Assembly: GCF_009911645.1 (NCBI RefSeq)
Contig: NZ_QWKI01000157.1
Span: forward strand, 1-32,120
Direction of reading: 5' to 3'
Length of the DNA: 32,120 nucleotides
Origin: Pseudoflavonifractor sp. 60
GTDB lineage: Bacteria; Bacillota; Clostridia; Oscillospirales; Oscillospiraceae
The first letter of the stretch is position 1. Each line of letters starts with the position of its first letter. The translations under genes were made by a program, and so were the position numbers. Of this stretch, positions 1-6,824 are shown one piece after another. Under the pieces are notes generated by a model that saw nothing but the letters and a program-made list of their open reading frames with translations, searched no databases and was not told the DNA's origin.

Positions 1-212
1 TTGGTCACATCACGACAGCCCACGCTTGCCTTATCCTTGACGTTCCAAAATCCTATATCTCCCTCGATTTTTCCCTTGCCAGCTCCCGCGAAGCCCTTAA
101 AAGGGGGCAGGACCGGACAACAGGGATTGAGTTATTGACTTGCTTAAATCCTTTTGTTTTCAATGGGTTCGGAGGATTTAATAATATCCTATAAAAGTTC
201 CTGATGGCTGAC

Positions 213-668
213 AAGATGTCCATTGGCCCCACCAGAAGGCCCATATCCAGTATCCCTTTTTCCAGACGATCCTTGATCTCATCGGCAGTAGCACTGTAAA
301 TATTGTACTGCACCAGCGGATTTTCCTGACGAAATGTTGCGATCCATTGAGAGAGCGTGTGCATACTCAGGATTTCGCCGCTGCCAATGGACAGCTCACC
401 GGTGAGGGAACCTTCGGTTTTCACAAACTCCCGCTCTGTTTTGCCGGCCAGGTCGATCAGCTCCTGCGCCCGCCGCTTCAACAGTATCCCGTCATCCGTC
501 AGGGTGATGCTGTGTTGCCCACGATGAAAGAGCTTTGTTCCCAGTTCCTGCTCCAACTGTATGAACTGCCGGGAAAGGGTGGGCTGGGTGACATGAAGCA
601 GTTCCGCCGCTCTGGTGATATTTTCTTCTCTGGCTGCCAATAAAAATAGCGCAAACACGAAGTTCCAT
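213..668 (-). pseudogene. LysR-family regulator, frameshifted and 3'-truncated
   Basis: The reading frame shows a LysR winged helix-turn-helix (ENITRAAELLHVTQPTLSRQ) and the first part of the effector domain, ending at LLVGPMDI near 213. What follows no longer resembles LysR, so about 100 C-terminal residues are missing. The natural start is probably the ATG at 668-666, which has a GGGGG ribosome-binding site and begins MELRV. It lies in a different frame from the helix-turn-helix. Adding one T to each of two T-runs (near 652-655 and 642-646) would restore MELRVLRYFLLAAREENIT, the usual start of this clostridial LysR type. I read it as a dead gene with two small deletions plus a 3' break. Sequencing error in the homopolymers is the alternative for the frameshifts but not for the truncation. 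Confidence 0.75.
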
Positions 669-732
669 AGAAATCCCCCTTTGTTCACCCACTGCACAGC
701 TAAATATAATAGATAGCCGTACCTTGCGAGCA

Positions 733-762
733 TCGGACATATTAAAGCCGTGGCTCTATAAT
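733..762 (+). promoter_or_regulatory. Possible sigma-A promoter before the MerR fragment
   Basis: A perfect TATAAT lies at 757-762. A weak -35 (CGGACA, 734-739) sits 17 bp upstream. Transcription would enter the long inverted repeat at 761-816 before reaching the MerR fragment. Confidence 0.4.
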
Positions 763-823
763 ACAAGCATGGTTCAAAAAGTTGGTGAACAGCCAAGTTT
801 TTGACAATGCTTGTATTTTTTTG
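761..823 (+). terminator. Long imperfect inverted repeat followed by a T-run
   Basis: The arms at 761-785 and 793-816 pair over about 24 bases with few mismatches around a 7-base loop, and are followed by about seven T residues. The shape is that of an intrinsic terminator or attenuator, though the stem is AT-rich. It lies between a promoter-like TATAAT and the MerR fragment, so it could attenuate that gene. It could also be a mobile-element end. Confidence 0.45.
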
Positions 824-1028
824 TGAGGTGGAGGTGCAAATGACACGAACGGAGGTGAGCCGCGATTTCAGCGTCAGTGAATCTCTGCTCAGCAGCTATG
901 AAGCGTCCGGATTGATTTGGTGTCCCCATGGTACGGATGGTGAACCGATCGATCAGGAGCAGGAAGTTCGGTCGGTAGGACTGATTCGTTCCCTGCTGGA
1001 CACCGGGATGGAACAGGATGCTTTGCAA

Positions 1029-1054
1029 ATGACCGCAGTTATTTTTGCGGTCAT
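1029..1054. repeat. 9-bp inverted repeat at the MerR break point
   Basis: ATGACCGCA (1029-1037) and TGCGGTCAT (1046-1054) are perfect inverted copies around an 8-base loop. The MerR similarity ends here and mobile-element-like sequence starts on the other strand, so this marks a junction. Confidence 0.6.
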
Positions 1055-1137
1055 GCGGGACAACAAACTCTACAAGCCGGTTTTGCCTGCCGCTCCTTCA
1101 ATTCGCACACACATTTGCGAACAGTGTTGGCGCTCAT
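1051..1137 (-). pseudogene. Replication-initiator-like helix-turn-helix fragment
   Basis: A 28-codon frame from the ATG at 1137 contains NTVRKCVCELKERQ. This resembles the recognition-helix region of replication initiator/replisome-organiser proteins on clostridial integrative elements (pattern NTVRKCVRELEEKQL). The similarity is lost after about 17 residues. It is a scrap of a mobile-element gene, too short for a firm assignment. Confidence 0.35.
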
Positions 1138-1147
1138 CTATACTGCT

Positions 1148-1400
1148 CTACTGATGGTCTTGTAGCTGGGCCAGCATTGGCAGGTGCTTCGATTCTCACA
1201 GTAGATCGAGGTAGCTGTGGATCAGTTTGTCACTCCGCAGAACATCGATCTTTCCCATGTTCGCTAGCGTGGTGAGCTGGTTGGGGTTACGGACCTGGGC
1301 ATTCAACTCGGAGAGAATATCATCCAGACCACCTGCTTGTACAATCTCCTGACCCAGAACGCAGATGTACAGGTAGTCTGTGTCGGTTCCGTTGCCGGAG
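1148..1400 (-). pseudogene. MobC-like mobilisation (relaxosome) protein remnant
   Basis: On the minus strand the frame reads YICVLGQEIVQAGGLDDILS and then NQLTTLANMGKIDVLRSD. This matches the C-terminal half of MobC-type relaxosome proteins, whose hallmark is an N-x-NQLxxLANxG segment. The N-terminal DNA-binding part is missing or unrecognisable upstream of about 1400. An in-frame TGA at 1198-1196 interrupts the frame. After it the same frame continues with ESKHLPMLAQLQDHQ to a TAG at 1150-1148, as expected for the natural C-terminus, so the TGA looks like a CGA-to-TGA nonsense change. The remnant shows that a mobilisable or conjugative element once sat here. Confidence 0.6.
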
Positions 1401-1430
1401 CACAACGATTCGGGAAAGGAGAAGGACATC

Positions 1431-1496
1431 TCAAAGGGCACCCGCAAGCGGAGTGCCGCAATGGGGGCAGAGTTTGGAGACGTCTTTTTCAGCCAT
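1431..1496 (-). CDS. Tiny zinc-ribbon ORF (21 residues)
   Basis: An ATG at 1496 stands behind a good ribosome-binding site (AAGGAG, about 1506-1511), 18 bases after the stop of the beta-helix gene. It opens MAEKDVSKLCPHCGTPLAG and stops at 1431. CPHCG is half of a zinc ribbon like those starting the beta-helix protein and the LRR kinase here. A TGAGATG junction follows, the same arrangement as between the kinase and beta-helix genes, so this may be the 5' end of a further operon gene cut off by the MobC-bearing scar. No function can be assigned to the peptide alone. Confidence 0.4.
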   Translation of the reverse strand: MAEKDVSKLCPHCGTPLAGAL

Positions 1497-1514
1497 TTTT
1501 CTGTGCTCCTTCTT

Positions 1515-2762
1515 TCACTCAAAAATCGCGTTGGCGATGCTCACCTCGTGGCCGCAGCGGTTGTCGATGTCGGTGCTGTTGCGGGAGAAGCGGGTGCCGT
1601 CAAAATACAGGGCCTGGTCGCTGGGGACACTCTCCAGCAGCACGGCGGTCTCGTTGCCCTGAAACAGGTTGCCGCTGTACATGTGGTCGTTTGGGTTGTC
1701 GCTGACGGAGTTGAAGTGGAAACCCACGGCGTTGTTCTCAAAGACGCAATTTTTGGCATTAACCCAGGAGTCGCCATAGCACAGCACCCCAGTGCGCCAC
1801 CCGGACAGGCGGCAGTCGGTAAAGTTGATCCGGGCGGAGGCGGATACCCCAACGCCCTCTCCGCCACCCACAAAGTCGATGCCGTTGAACTGGCAGATGT
1901 AGCCCTTCTGGGCAGTGGCCTGGAGGGTGTCGGTGAAGGTGGTCCGGCTCCCGTCCGGGCTTTCGCTTCCCACCAGGTTCATGGACCGCCCCTCCAGCAC
2001 TAAGCTCCCCTCGTAGGTGAGGGCGGGCAGGTGGAGGTAGACGATGATATTGGCGGGAATAGTCTCGTTGACCTCATCTACCAGGAACTGAAGGTCCTCC
2101 ATAGTGTCCATCGGTGCGTCCTCTGGGTAAAAGTGCCGGGTGGGGACCACCCCCAGCACCATCCGCTGGTACAGGTGGATGGTGTCGCCGTTCTGCATAC
2201 GGATAGTCCAGCGCAGCTCCATATCGCCGCTGTGGCCGGTGTAGGTGAGGATGCTGGCACGGGCGGCCTCCGGGGCGAAGTCGTAGACCTGAGGGGGCGT
2301 ATACTGCCAGGGCTCGGGGCCGTCGCTCCCCTGAAGAAGCTCCACGGTGATATCTTCCACCTTGCGCAGGAAGGCCTCCTTGGCGTTGACTCCGGTGTCC
2401 ACATGGTTGACGAACAGGCGGGAGGGCTTGTTGGCGGTGGTCCCCTCCTCCAACTCCTCCGAGTAGTCGGTCATGGGCTGGAATCGGTCGCCGAAATAGT
2501 TGAGGAGGAGCTGATAGGAGCCGCCGCTGTCGGTGTAGATCACTTCAGCGGTGCCGTTGTCGTAGACCTTGGGCCGGGTATAGAGCCAGGCCGTCAGCAC
2601 CGCAGCCAGGACAAGGAGGACCATCAGGGCGCTCTGGAGCGCCCGCCCAGGCAGCCGCCTGGGCGGATGAATTTCCCGGCGGTCGTTGACGCTCCGGGCG
2701 CAATGAGGACAAAAGGACGCCTCCTTGTGGATGGAGGCGGAGCAGTGAGGACAGGATTTCAT
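1515..2762 (-). CDS. Zinc-ribbon, single-TM protein with extracellular beta-helix
   Basis: A 415-residue protein. Residues 1-21 form a zinc ribbon with two CPHC pairs (C4, C7, C18, C21). Residues 43-61 are one transmembrane helix (ALMVLLVLAAVLTAWL), and the rest should be outside. Residues 230-415 carry short repeating turns rich in N, G and F (INFTDCRLSGW, NCVFENNAVGFHF, NLFQGNETAVLL), typical of right-handed parallel beta-helix folds of the pectate-lyase/NosD type. No carbohydrate-active residues are evident. The ATG is one base after the stop of the Ser/Thr kinase gene, so the two are co-translated. The protein is probably a membrane partner or substrate of that kinase, with the beta-helix as an outside binding or sensing module. 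The zinc ribbon resembles that of the LRR kinase at 4024. Confidence 0.75.
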   Translation of the reverse strand: MKSCPHCSASIHKEASFCPHCARSVNDRREIHPPRRLPGRALQSALMVLLVLAAVLTAWLYTRPKVYDNGTAEVIYTDSGGSYQLLLNYFGDRFQPMTDYSEELEEGTTANKPSRLFVNHVDTGVNAKEAFLRKVEDITVELLQGSDGPEPWQYTPPQVYDFAPEAARASILTYTGHSGDMELRWTIRMQNGDTIHLYQRMVLGVVPTRHFYPEDAPMDTMEDLQFLVDEVNETIPANIIVYLHLPALTYEGSLVLEGRSMNLVGSESPDGSRTTFTDTLQATAQKGYICQFNGIDFVGGGEGVGVSASARINFTDCRLSGWRTGVLCYGDSWVNAKNCVFENNAVGFHFNSVSDNPNDHMYSGNLFQGNETAVLLESVPSDQALYFDGTRFSRNSTDIDNRCGHEVSIANAIFE

Positions 2763-2763
2763 C

Positions 2764-3471
2764 TCAAATCGCCTCCATCAGGTGCAGCACATCCTTGTAC
2801 CGCTTGGCCGGATTGACCTGGGTACACCGCTGGATCACCCGGCCCATCCGGCCCTCGGCCAGCCGCTTGGAGGGGTGCTGGCCGGTGAGCATCACATTCA
2901 TCAGCACCCCCAGGGAGTATATGTCCGTCCGGGTGTCCGACTGGCCCAGACCGTACTGCTCCGGGGCGGCAAAGCCGGTGGTGCCCAGAATCTGGGTGTC
3001 CGCCTCCGCCTCTGGCTTGTGGAGGCGGGCGGCGTCGAAGTCAATGAGCACCGCATCCCCTCCGCGCAGAATCACGTTCTCCGGCTTGATATCCCGATGG
3101 ACGGCGGCCATGGAGTGCAGCACCCACAGCCCCTGACACAGCTGCCGGATAACTCTCCTGGTCTCAGCGAGGGTGAACAGGGCCCCCTCCAGCAAAAAGT
3201 CCAAGGTGTCCCCCTGGATGAATTCCTCAATTACAATATTTTCCCCACTTTGCTCCGCCACCTCATAGACGGTGGGCAGATAGGGGCAGGAGCAGTCCAG
3301 CAGCCGTTGGTAGACCTCCCCATTGCCGGTAAAACGGCGGAGGATGAACTGCCGGACGGTGGCCCGATGCTGGATCAGCCGCACGCTGCCCCGGGGACTC
3401 TCTTTTAAAAGGCGGACCTCCTCAAATTCGGTCCGCAGTTGTTCTGACAGCCAGGAATAAATGACGATCAC
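2764..3471 (-). CDS. Small Ser/Thr protein kinase with altered ATP-site residues
   Basis: A 235-residue protein, essentially only a kinase domain and without a transmembrane helix. Visible motifs are HRDIKPEN (catalytic loop, residues 125-132), DFD at 144-146 in place of DFG, AAPEQY (168-173) and RTDIYSLG (181-188). The usual beta-3 lysine appears replaced by arginine (FILRRF, 42-47), and no clear glycine-rich loop is seen. The catalytic Asp is kept, so weak or unusual activity, or a regulatory pseudokinase, are both possible. The assigned start is a GTG at 3471, whose ribosome-binding site is poorly placed; a nearby non-standard start is conceivable. It is transcribed divergently from the XRE-kinase-FHA-PP2C operon, so it probably belongs to the same signalling system. 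Confidence 0.85.
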   Translation of the reverse strand: MIVIYSWLSEQLRTEFEEVRLLKESPRGSVRLIQHRATVRQFILRRFTGNGEVYQRLLDCSCPYLPTVYEVAEQSGENIVIEEFIQGDTLDFLLEGALFTLAETRRVIRQLCQGLWVLHSMAAVHRDIKPENVILRGGDAVLIDFDAARLHKPEAEADTQILGTTGFAAPEQYGLGQSDTRTDIYSLGVLMNVMLTGQHPSKRLAEGRMGRVIQRCTQVNPAKRYKDVLHLMEAI

Positions 3472-3583
3472 CCCAAAATTAAAACACTATGCAGCCAGCA
3501 TATTGTATCTGACGGCAGAGTTTTGTACAATTGTGACTATATTATATCTGCTTCTCTGAGAGAAGTAAAGGGGATGACGGGAT
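3472..3583. promoter_or_regulatory. Divergent promoter region with TTGTACAA palindrome
   Basis: These 112 bases separate the two signalling operons. For the minus strand, a -10 box TACAAT (3507-3502) lies 17 bp from a weak -35 inside the palindrome TTGTACAA (3523-3530). For the plus strand, AT-rich -10 candidates occur at 3538-3547 (TATATT/TATTAT) without a good -35. A palindrome between divergent operons is a natural operator, perhaps for the XRE protein encoded next door. Confidence 0.4.
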
Positions 3584-4009
3584 ATGAAGGAGAAGTCCAC
3601 CGGAGATTTGAGTCAGGAGCTGATGAACCAGCCCAACCTGGACCAGTATATCACAGAAAACGAGGCGTACTTCGCGGATGTGGACGTATCCACGTTTCTG
3701 ACAAATCTTTATGAGAAATGCGGCCTGTCCAAGGCGGAGCTGGCCCGGCGGGCGGAGATGAGCGAGGTCTACCTCCACCAGGTTTTTTCCGGGCGGCGCA
3801 GGCCATCCCGGGACCGGCTGCTGTGCCTGTGTGTCAGCATGGAGGTCAGTCTGGAGGATACTCAGCGGCTTCTGAAACAGGTGGGCTATGCCCCCATCTA
3901 TCTCAAACTGAAACGGGATGCCATCATTGGCCACGGCATTCTCCATCGCACGCCTCTGACGGAGGTCAACGACAAGCTGTTTTCCGAGAATGAAAAGACG
4001 CTGTTTTAA
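3584..4009 (+). CDS. XRE-type helix-turn-helix protein
   Basis: A 141-residue protein. After an acidic N-terminus (about residues 1-35) comes an XRE/Cro-like helix-turn-helix: LSKAELARRAEMSEVYLHQV (47-66), then a GRRRPSRDRLL segment. The C-terminal half (SLEDTQRLLKQVGYAPIYLK) is of a kind often found in XRE proteins of Clostridia. The ATG has an AAAGGGG ribosome-binding site. The stop is 14 bases before the LRR kinase gene, so it leads that operon and probably controls it and the divergent one through the intergenic palindrome. It has several Thr and Ser near the N-terminus, so it could be a phosphorylation target of the neighbouring kinases; that is only inference. Confidence 0.75.
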   Translation: MKEKSTGDLSQELMNQPNLDQYITENEAYFADVDVSTFLTNLYEKCGLSKAELARRAEMSEVYLHQVFSGRRRPSRDRLLCLCVSMEVSLEDTQRLLKQVGYAPIYLKLKRDAIIGHGILHRTPLTEVNDKLFSENEKTLF

Positions 4010-4023
4010 AGGAGGAGACCGCC

Positions 4024-6042
4024 ATGTCAGCCACCACTCAAACCCTCTGCTATAACTGTTTCCGGTCGATAGCCGACCCAGCCGCCCCCTGCCCCCACTG
4101 CGGCTTTGACCTGGAGGAGAACCGCCAAAAATTCCCGGTAGCCCTGCGGGCGGGAACCGTCTTAAATAACCGCTATATTGTGGGCCGGGTGCTGGGTCAG
4201 GGCGGCTTCGGCATCACCTATGTAGCCTTCGACACCCAGCTCCAGGCGAGAGTGGCAATCAAGGAGTATATGCCTAACGAGATCGCCACCCGTATCGAGG
4301 GCACCACCGTCTCAGTGGCTATGGACACCCGGGCGGACGACTTCACCTATGGCGCGGAGCGTTTCCAGGAGGAGGCCCGGACCCTGGCCAAGTTCATCGG
4401 CCACCCCAACATCGCGGGCGTGTCCAGCTACTTCGACCAGAACGATACCTCCTACTTCGTCATGGACTACATCGAGGGCGTGAGCTTCAAGAGCTACATC
4501 GCCAACAACGGCGGGAAGGTCAGCGTGGACGAGACGCTGAACGTGATGATCCCCGTCCTGCGGGCGCTGACAGCCGTCCACGCCGAGGGCTTCATCCACC
4601 GGGACGTGACCCCGGACAACATCTACATATCCAAGGACGGCAACGTGAAGCTGCTGGACTTCGGCTCGGCCCGGTACAGTATCGGGGACAAAAGCAAGAG
4701 CCTGGACGTGATCTTGAAGGTGGGCTACGCCCCCAAGGAGCAGTACATCCGCCGGGGCCGTCAGGGGCCCTACACCGACGTGTACTCCTGCGCCGCCTGC
4801 TTCTACGCCGCTTTGACGGGCTACTTGCCCCCGGAGTCTCTGGAGCGGCTGGACCACGACGAGCTGGTGCCCGTCTCCCAGGCGGGGGTGGACATCCCCG
4901 AGTGGCTGGACAAGGCGATTTTGAAGGGCCTGGCCGTCCAGCCGGAGGACCGGTTCCAGTCCGCCGCCGAGTTTTTGGACGCCATCGAGAACCAGCTGGT
5001 GGTGGACGTGCCCGCCGCCGGACAGACCGCCCCCGCCCCGCAGAAAAAACCCAAAACCGCCCTCATTGCCGGGGTCGCCGCGGCGCTGGTGGTGGTTGTG
5101 GGCGTGGGAGCCTTTCTGGCAGGCCGGGGCGGCGGGGGGATGTCCCCCGATTCCAGTGCCCCCGGGACCGGAGGCGGAGGGGGCGGCGGACTTATCCCCA
5201 TGATAGATATGCTGGGGCCCAAGGTCACCATTGCCGGACGAGAGTACAGCGCTAACGTGGAGGAGCTGGATCTGAACGATCTGGGCAGGATCAGCTTTAC
5301 CGAAGAGGACCTGCAAACCATTCAGGGTATGGCAAATCTGAAGCGCCTGAGAATGTATTCCAATTCAATGACGGATTTGCAGTGGGTATCGCAGATGACC
5401 CAACTGGAACAATTGGAGATCAGCGGAGAAAATGCGATCTATGAAAATCTGGATTTTCTGTCCGGGCTGACCGGGCTGGAGGTTCTGCGTCTGCCAATCA
5501 CGGCTCAGGGAATGGGGTCCTATGATATCTCCGCTTTGGCAAATCTGACAGAACTGACTACCATCAGTATCCCGCACAGCGTCAAGGACCTGACGCCGCT
5601 GCAAAACTTGACCAAGCTGGAATCCCTATCTCTGGAAGACGGCTATATGTCTATGGAGAGAGACTCCTTTACCTCTTTGGAGCCGTTGAAAAATCTGGTC
5701 AATCTCAAAAGGCTGTACATCCGTGTGACCAGCAATATCGGCAAGGAACCGGTAGACCTGATGCCTTTGGCGGGGCTGACGAATATGGAGGACCTTTCCA
5801 TCAATGTAGACAACTATGTCCAGGAGAATGGCGTAATCTATTGTTCCATCTCCAGTCTGTCTGCGCTGTCTGAAATGCAAAAGCTGCAATCACTGACGCT
5901 GCGAGTTGGGGGATTGACGGATATCTCCCCCTTGCGAGAGCTGAAAAACTTAGATACTCTGATAATCAGCGATGTGAGTGGGGCGAAAATTACCGATTGG
6001 TCCCCGGTGGACCATGTGGCAACCGTTGTCGGAAGAGATTAA
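4024..6042 (+). CDS. Transmembrane Ser/Thr kinase: zinc ribbon, kinase, TM, extracellular LRR
   Basis: A 672-residue protein. Residues 9-26 form a zinc ribbon (CYNC and CPHC pairs). The kinase domain (about 50-320) has a glycine loop LGQGGFG (58-64), VAIK with Lys80, HRDVTPDN (192-199) and DFG (212-214). Thr in place of the catalytic-loop Lys is a variant seen in this bacterial kinase group, so activity is expected. A linker (QTAPAPQKK) leads to a transmembrane helix at 345-366, then a glycine-rich stretch. From about 410 to 672 come leucine-rich repeats (LANLTELTTISIP, LAGLTNMEDLSI, LRELKNLDTLII). The topology implies cytoplasmic kinase and extracellular LRR receptor. The LRR part is visibly lower in GC than the kinase part, suggesting domain acquisition or relaxed codon use. 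The AAGGAGG site precedes the ATG by a few bases. Confidence 0.93.
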   Translation: MSATTQTLCYNCFRSIADPAAPCPHCGFDLEENRQKFPVALRAGTVLNNRYIVGRVLGQGGFGITYVAFDTQLQARVAIKEYMPNEIATRIEGTTVSVAMDTRADDFTYGAERFQEEARTLAKFIGHPNIAGVSSYFDQNDTSYFVMDYIEGVSFKSYIANNGGKVSVDETLNVMIPVLRALTAVHAEGFIHRDVTPDNIYISKDGNVKLLDFGSARYSIGDKSKSLDVILKVGYAPKEQYIRRGRQGPYTDVYSCAACFYAALTGYLPPESLERLDHDELVPVSQAGVDIPEWLDKAILKGLAVQPEDRFQSAAEFLDAIENQLVVDVPAAGQTAPAPQKKPKTALIAGVAAALVVVVGVGAFLAGRGGGGMSPDSSAPGTGGGGGGGLIPMIDMLGPKVTIAGREYSANVEELDLNDLGRISFTEEDLQTIQGMANLKRLRMYSNSMTDLQWVSQMTQLEQLEISGENAIYENLDFLSGLTGLEVLRLPITAQGMGSYDISALANLTELTTISIPHSVKDLTPLQNLTKLESLSLEDGYMSMERDSFTSLEPLKNLVNLKRLYIRVTSNIGKEPVDLMPLAGLTNMEDLSINVDNYVQENGVIYCSISSLSALSEMQKLQSLTLRVGGLTDISPLRELKNLDTLIISDVSGAKITDWSPVDHVATVVGRD

Positions 6043-6059
6043 AAAGGAGGGATTTTACC

Positions 6060-6824
6060 ATGGCACAGATCGAATGCGGCCGGGGCCACCTCTACGACCC
6101 GGACAAGTACCCCGCCTGCCCCTACTGCAACGGCGGGCAGAAAATCACGGCGGTCTCCGCCGGACGGACCGCCCCCATTGGCCGCTCGGTGCTCTCGCCC
6201 AACCGGACCGCGCCGGTGGGCGGCACCGCTGTGACCGCGCCCAGTAAGACCGCGCCGGTGGGCGGGCTATCGGTGACCGCACCCCAGAAAACCGCCCCCC
6301 TGTCCGGGGCCATTCCGGTCACCGCCGCCCAGAAGACCGCCCCGCCCCGGGGCTACGGCGTCCCCCAGCCGGAGCCGGCCCAGACCGCTCCCCCGCCGGG
6401 CTTCGGCGTCAGCGTGACGGCGGCGGGCAAGACAGTAGGCATGATGCAGTCCCAGATGGGATTCGACCCGGTGGTGGGTTGGCTGGCCTGTGTGGCCGGC
6501 CCCAGCCGGGGCAAGAGCTACACCATCCGGGGCGGGATGAACTCCATTGGCCGCAGTGAGCGGATGGACATTGTAATCACCGGCGACCTGAAAATATCCA
6601 GCGAGAACCACGCCAAAATCAGCTACAGCGACAAGAAAAATCGCTTCAACATTCTCCCCGGCGAGGGACGGAACATCGTCTACCTCAACGACGAGGAGGT
6701 ATTCACCCCCATGCCGCTGAAGGCTTACGACCTCATCGACTTCGGGGAAACCAAGCTGCTGTTTGTCCCCCTGTGCGGCGAGCGATTCACCTGGAGGATG
6801 GAGGAGACGGATGGGACTGTTTAA
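6060..6824 (+). CDS. Soluble FHA-domain protein with tandem TAP threonine repeats
   Basis: A 254-residue protein starting at the ATG at 6060 behind AAAAAGGAGG. An upstream in-frame codon lies inside the kinase gene and is not a likely start. The N-terminus has C6, H10, C20 and C23, a possible small zinc site. Residues 36-126 carry a repeated motif: RTAPIG, RTAPVGG, KTAPVGG, KTAPLSG, KTAPPRG, QTAPPPG, KTVG, with Thr at 37, 50, 64, 78, 93, 109 and 125. Residues 140-240 form an FHA domain (GRSE at 164, SSENH at 180-184, YLND at 208), which binds phosphothreonine peptides. The repeats look like phospho-acceptor sites for the adjacent kinase, as in GarA-type proteins with an N-terminal phosphothreonine that binds the protein's own FHA. 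Its end overlaps the next gene by 14 bases. Confidence 0.9.
   Translation: MAQIECGRGHLYDPDKYPACPYCNGGQKITAVSAGRTAPIGRSVLSPNRTAPVGGTAVTAPSKTAPVGGLSVTAPQKTAPLSGAIPVTAAQKTAPPRGYGVPQPEPAQTAPPPGFGVSVTAAGKTVGMMQSQMGFDPVVGWLACVAGPSRGKSYTIRGGMNSIGRSERMDIVITGDLKISSENHAKISYSDKKNRFNILPGEGRNIVYLNDEEVFTPMPLKAYDLIDFGETKLLFVPLCGERFTWRMEETDGTV

Larger units (their letters stand above)
840..1154 (+). pseudogene. MerR-family regulator, N-terminal fragment
   Basis: From the ATG at 840, behind a GAGGTGGAGG ribosome-binding site, about 62 residues read like a MerR-type helix-turn-helix regulator. Visible parts include SVSESLLSSYEASGLIWCPH and VGLIRSLLDTGM. Members of this family continue with a dimerisation helix and effector region. 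Here the resemblance stops at about 1028, exactly at a 9-bp inverted repeat (1029-1054), and the frame then runs on through unrelated sequence to a stop at 1154. It is probably a remnant. A shortened DNA-binding protein could still be made, since the N-terminal frame is intact. Confidence 0.6.

Noticed and set aside
3-194. Open frame entering from the left edge on the plus strand
   Set aside because: It has no recognisable motif, overlaps the truncated LysR region, and its start is outside the window, so it cannot be told from chance.
4600-4625. LRR kinase thought inactive because HRDVTPDN lacks the usual Lys
   Set aside because: Ser or Thr at that position is common in this bacterial kinase group, and VAIK, HRD and DFG are intact.
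5130-5190. G-rich, low-complexity stretch as a possible G-quadruplex or repeat
   Set aside because: It encodes the glycine-rich linker just outside the TM helix of the LRR kinase, which is a sufficient explanation.
4312-5316. Long minus-strand open frame inside the LRR kinase gene
   Set aside because: It is antisense to a gene with clear kinase motifs. Its composition is that of a high-GC shadow frame and no ribosome-binding site is seen.
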